Source: Poriferisocius sp965200775 (lineage in GTDB: Bacteria; Actinomycetota; Acidimicrobiia; Acidimicrobiales; Bin134). From it: 64,000 nucleotides of DNA. The position numbers and the translations under genes are program-made. The stretch is from NCBI GenBank assembly GCA_965200775.1, contig OZ241383.1:2914001-2978000 (forward strand). The letters run 5' to 3'. Shown here in pieces: positions 62,275 through 64,000 of this stretch. The notes under the pieces were generated by a model. The model had not been told where the DNA came from. It made no database searches and was given only the letters and a program-made list of their open reading frames with translations. How positions within the stretch are numbered: the stretch's first letter is position 1; every line of letters starts with the position of its first letter.

Positions 62275-62896
62275 CGATGCCCCTCTCGTTGTCGACACGG
62301 TTGTCCTTCTGTATTTCACCCTAGCGGGGGAGTTGGAGCTCCTAGGTGCCTTGGCTCCCCACGGCTTGGTCACGACATCGGTTGTGTTCGACCCCGGCGA
62401 AAGCACCGCGAGCGAGGACGCGCGAAGCGAGATTGGCAGGTCGCGCCATTTCTACGAGCAATTGAGCAGCGACCCTCGAGCCCCGGTTGAGGAGCAACAG
62501 CGCGCCAAGCTCGCTGTCCAGCGCCTGTCTGCTGTTGACATCCTCTACCAGGCCGAGCAGCTACTGGTTGTGACCCTCAGTGAGACTGAACTTGCTCTGT
62601 TTGCATCGCTCGCATCCACGACTTCTGCCCGAGCTGCCGGCCTGCGACGAGCGCTGCACCCCGGCGAAGCGAGTTGTCTCGCCGTTGCAGTCACCCGATC
62701 CTGGGTACTGGCAACCGACGACACCGATGCCTTGAAGGCCCTCGCAGAGCTCGCGCCACAGAGCGGCTACGAGCGGATTCGCAAGCTCCTGGTCCGTGCC
62801 GCAGAGGAGGGGCAAGTTAGTGAGACCAGGGCGAATGACATCCACAGCGAGATTCGGGGATGGGGCTTTTGGGACAACACCCCGCCGTTTCCATGA
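62243..62896 (+). CDS. PIN-like nuclease paired with the ImmA/IrrE protein
   Basis: A 217-residue protein from ATG 62243, starting inside the end of the upstream gene. Acidic PIN residues are visible in PLVVDTVVLLYFTLAGE (first Asp), HPGEASCLAVAVTRSW (Glu) and LATDDTDALKALAE (Asp pair). Its size is larger than VapC toxins and fits the PIN proteins that accompany HTH-ImmA/IrrE genes. The likely role is a toxin ribonuclease controlled by the partner protein. Confidence 0.72.
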   Translation: MTLNSPVSSHDDAPLVVDTVVLLYFTLAGELELLGALAPHGLVTTSVVFDPGESTASEDARSEIGRSRHFYEQLSSDPRAPVEEQQRAKLAVQRLSAVDILYQAEQLLVVTLSETELALFASLASTTSARAAGLRRALHPGEASCLAVAVTRSWVLATDDTDALKALAELAPQSGYERIRKLLVRAAEEGQVSETRANDIHSEIRGWGFWDNTPPFP

Positions 62897-62972
62897 CTCG
62901 CAACTTGGCTGGCTGCGTGCGGAAGGGTTGAACAAATGATCCGGCTCCAAGAACCCCGGAAAACTGAGGCCC

Positions 62973-64000
62973 TCAGTCGGGCTGGGGCACGAGCCGGGCC
63001 GGTGGGTCGCTGGTCGTGTTGCCGGTTGGGCTGGCGAGGGTTCGCTCGAGGTCTGAGAACAGGCTGAGAACGTCGGTCGCTTCGAAAACACGGTAGCGCT
63101 GTCGGCCGATGTTGCGCTGTCGCAGTATGCCTGCTTCGGCCAGGGTGTTTATGGCGTCGATGGTTCGGGCTTTTGATCGTCCGATCTGCTTGCTTGCTGA
63201 TTCGGTGGTGATGATCGGAACACCTGGCAGGACACGCAGAAGCAGGTCGGTGCTGGAGTTGGCTCTGACTCGACCGAGCCTGGATCGCCATGAAACTGCC
63301 ATCTCGTCGATGCTCTCGCTGTAGACTTCAGCGTCTCGACAGGAGCGGCTCGTGGCGGCAGCGAACATGCGGAGCCACTCCGATGCCGCCGTCGAGCGTT
63401 GCACGCTATCGGGTTCGCTGAGGTGGCGGAAGGTCATCAGCCCGTTGACGTAATCGTTGGACCACGTTGCCAGCACGAGGCTTATTGGTGGCACGAAGGT
63501 TGGAGCGAGGCCTCGGCGCCGGAGAACCGCATGGATAAGCGCCCGTCCGGTGCGACCGTTGCCGTCGGTGAAGGGGTGGAGCGTCTCGAACTGTGCATGG
63601 GCGATCGCGGCTTGAACCAGCGGGGAGTGGTGATCACCGTTCACGTACTCAAGCAGGTCGGCCAACAGGTCTGGGAGGTACTCGGGCGGGGGCGGAACGA
63701 AGGCCGCGCTGCATGGGTTGTACGAGCTACCTCCGATCCAGTTCTGCTTTTCTCGCACAACTCCCCCAAGTTCGGGTGTCGACGAGTTGCCCATGAGGAC
63801 GCGATGAATCGAGAGCAGGTCGTCGAGCCCAAACGGGTTTGCGCTGGCAGCGAGTTCGACGGCCGACTCCATGGCCGCGATATTGCCGATCACCTCGATT
63901 GCGACGCTGTCGTCCGGTTCTCCTCCGAGAGAAATAGCTGCCTCAGCCCTGGCGAGCCGATGAGCAGCCGCTTCCAGCCCTTCGATCTTGGACGACCCGA
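62973..64000 (-). CDS. Fic-family AMP-transferase, N-terminus beyond window
   Basis: A Fic protein that enters from the right edge and ends at 62973. The catalytic motif is HPFTDGNGRTGRALIHA, with the substrate-binding flap before it near PPPPEYLPDLLADLLEY. The C-terminal 90 residues form a winged-helix-like end (IGRSKARTIDAINTLAEAG). At the edge the sequence SSKIEG matches the inhibitory (S/T)xxxE(G/N) motif of self-inhibited Fic proteins, so the true start lies only slightly outside the window. Fic enzymes attach AMP to proteins; the target here is unknown. Confidence 0.9.
   Translation of the reverse strand, partial: GSSKIEGLEAAAHRLARAEAAISLGGEPDDSVAIEVIGNIAAMESAVELAASANPFGLDDLLSIHRVLMGNSSTPELGGVVREKQNWIGGSSYNPCSAAFVPPPPEYLPDLLADLLEYVNGDHHSPLVQAAIAHAQFETLHPFTDGNGRTGRALIHAVLRRRGLAPTFVPPISLVLATWSNDYVNGLMTFRHLSEPDSVQRSTAASEWLRMFAAATSRSCRDAEVYSESIDEMAVSWRSRLGRVRANSSTDLLLRVLPGVPIITTESASKQIGRSKARTIDAINTLAEAGILRQRNIGRQRYRVFEATDVLSLFSDLERTLASPTGNTTSDPPARLVPQPD

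Overview
The window is GC-rich DNA with dense, overlapping bacterial operons. Gene content and order (NADP isocitrate dehydrogenase next to malate dehydrogenase, B-type succinate dehydrogenase, DUF222/13E12-type HNH protein, PPC-domain secreted protease) suggest an actinobacterium, most likely an uncultured member of the Acidimicrobiia. That placement is inference; no rRNA or marker phylogeny is available here. All three stop codons end intact genes (icd TAG, mdh TGA, aldolase-SDR TAA), so the code is standard.

Layout. 1-0.8 kb: edge of one gene, a small gene and a broken gene. 0.9-3.1 kb: icd and mdh. 3.2-9.5 kb: a cobalamin riboswitch followed by a B12 uptake and assembly operon (btuF, btuC, btuD, cobO, cobU, cobS, cobT). 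9.5-14.3 kb: a minus-strand operon sdhC-sdhA-sdhB-DUF368-SCP2. 14.4-16.5 kb: a GH2-like protein. 16.7-18.1 kb: an AAA+ ATPase. 18.3-29.4 kb: a decayed region with two large secreted-protein pseudogenes that share a C-terminal module, a GH1-like protein, a Phd/VapC-type toxin pair, a broken DUF222/HNH gene and smaller relics. 29.5-33.5 kb: a cupin dioxygenase and two ABC-2 exporter pairs. 33.6-37.7 kb: a dipeptide ABC transporter operon in which four of five genes are broken. 37.8-46.2 kb: a small gene, an orphan molybdenum hydroxylase large subunit, a sulfatase, an aminotransferase/omega-amidase pair and an MFS transporter. 46.3-51.0 kb: initiator tRNA-Met followed by a roughly 4.5 kb island bounded by 93-bp direct repeats, holding a TIGR04255-type three-gene cassette, an integrase stub and a DUF262/HNH gene cut by an amber codon. 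51.0-57.4 kb: a GntR-regulated methylthioribose-type salvage cluster. 57.5-58.9 kb: DUF4956 and VTC genes. 58.9-64.0 kb: toxin-antitoxin and defence-like genes (MazEF, DUF433/DUF5615, HTH-ImmA/IrrE with PIN, Fic).

How genes work together. The B12 operon takes up corrinoid, adenosylates it and attaches the lower ligand under B12 feedback. The GntR cluster plausibly releases, phosphorylates and isomerises a 5-modified ribose and then cleaves it to dihydroxyacetone phosphate plus an aldehyde, which the fused dehydrogenase could process. Two matching palindromes sit just before the two divergent operons.

The strongest unexplained patterns are: (1) the tRNA-bounded island with the TIGR04255 cassette; (2) the salvage cluster with an inosine-uridine-type nucleoside hydrolase and an aldolase-dehydrogenase fusion; (3) repeated gene loss by in-frame nonsense codons and 22-38 bp tandem duplications; (4) two glycosidase-fold proteins (GH1 and GH2) that both appear to have lost both catalytic glutamates. 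All family assignments come from reading motifs by eye; no database search was run.
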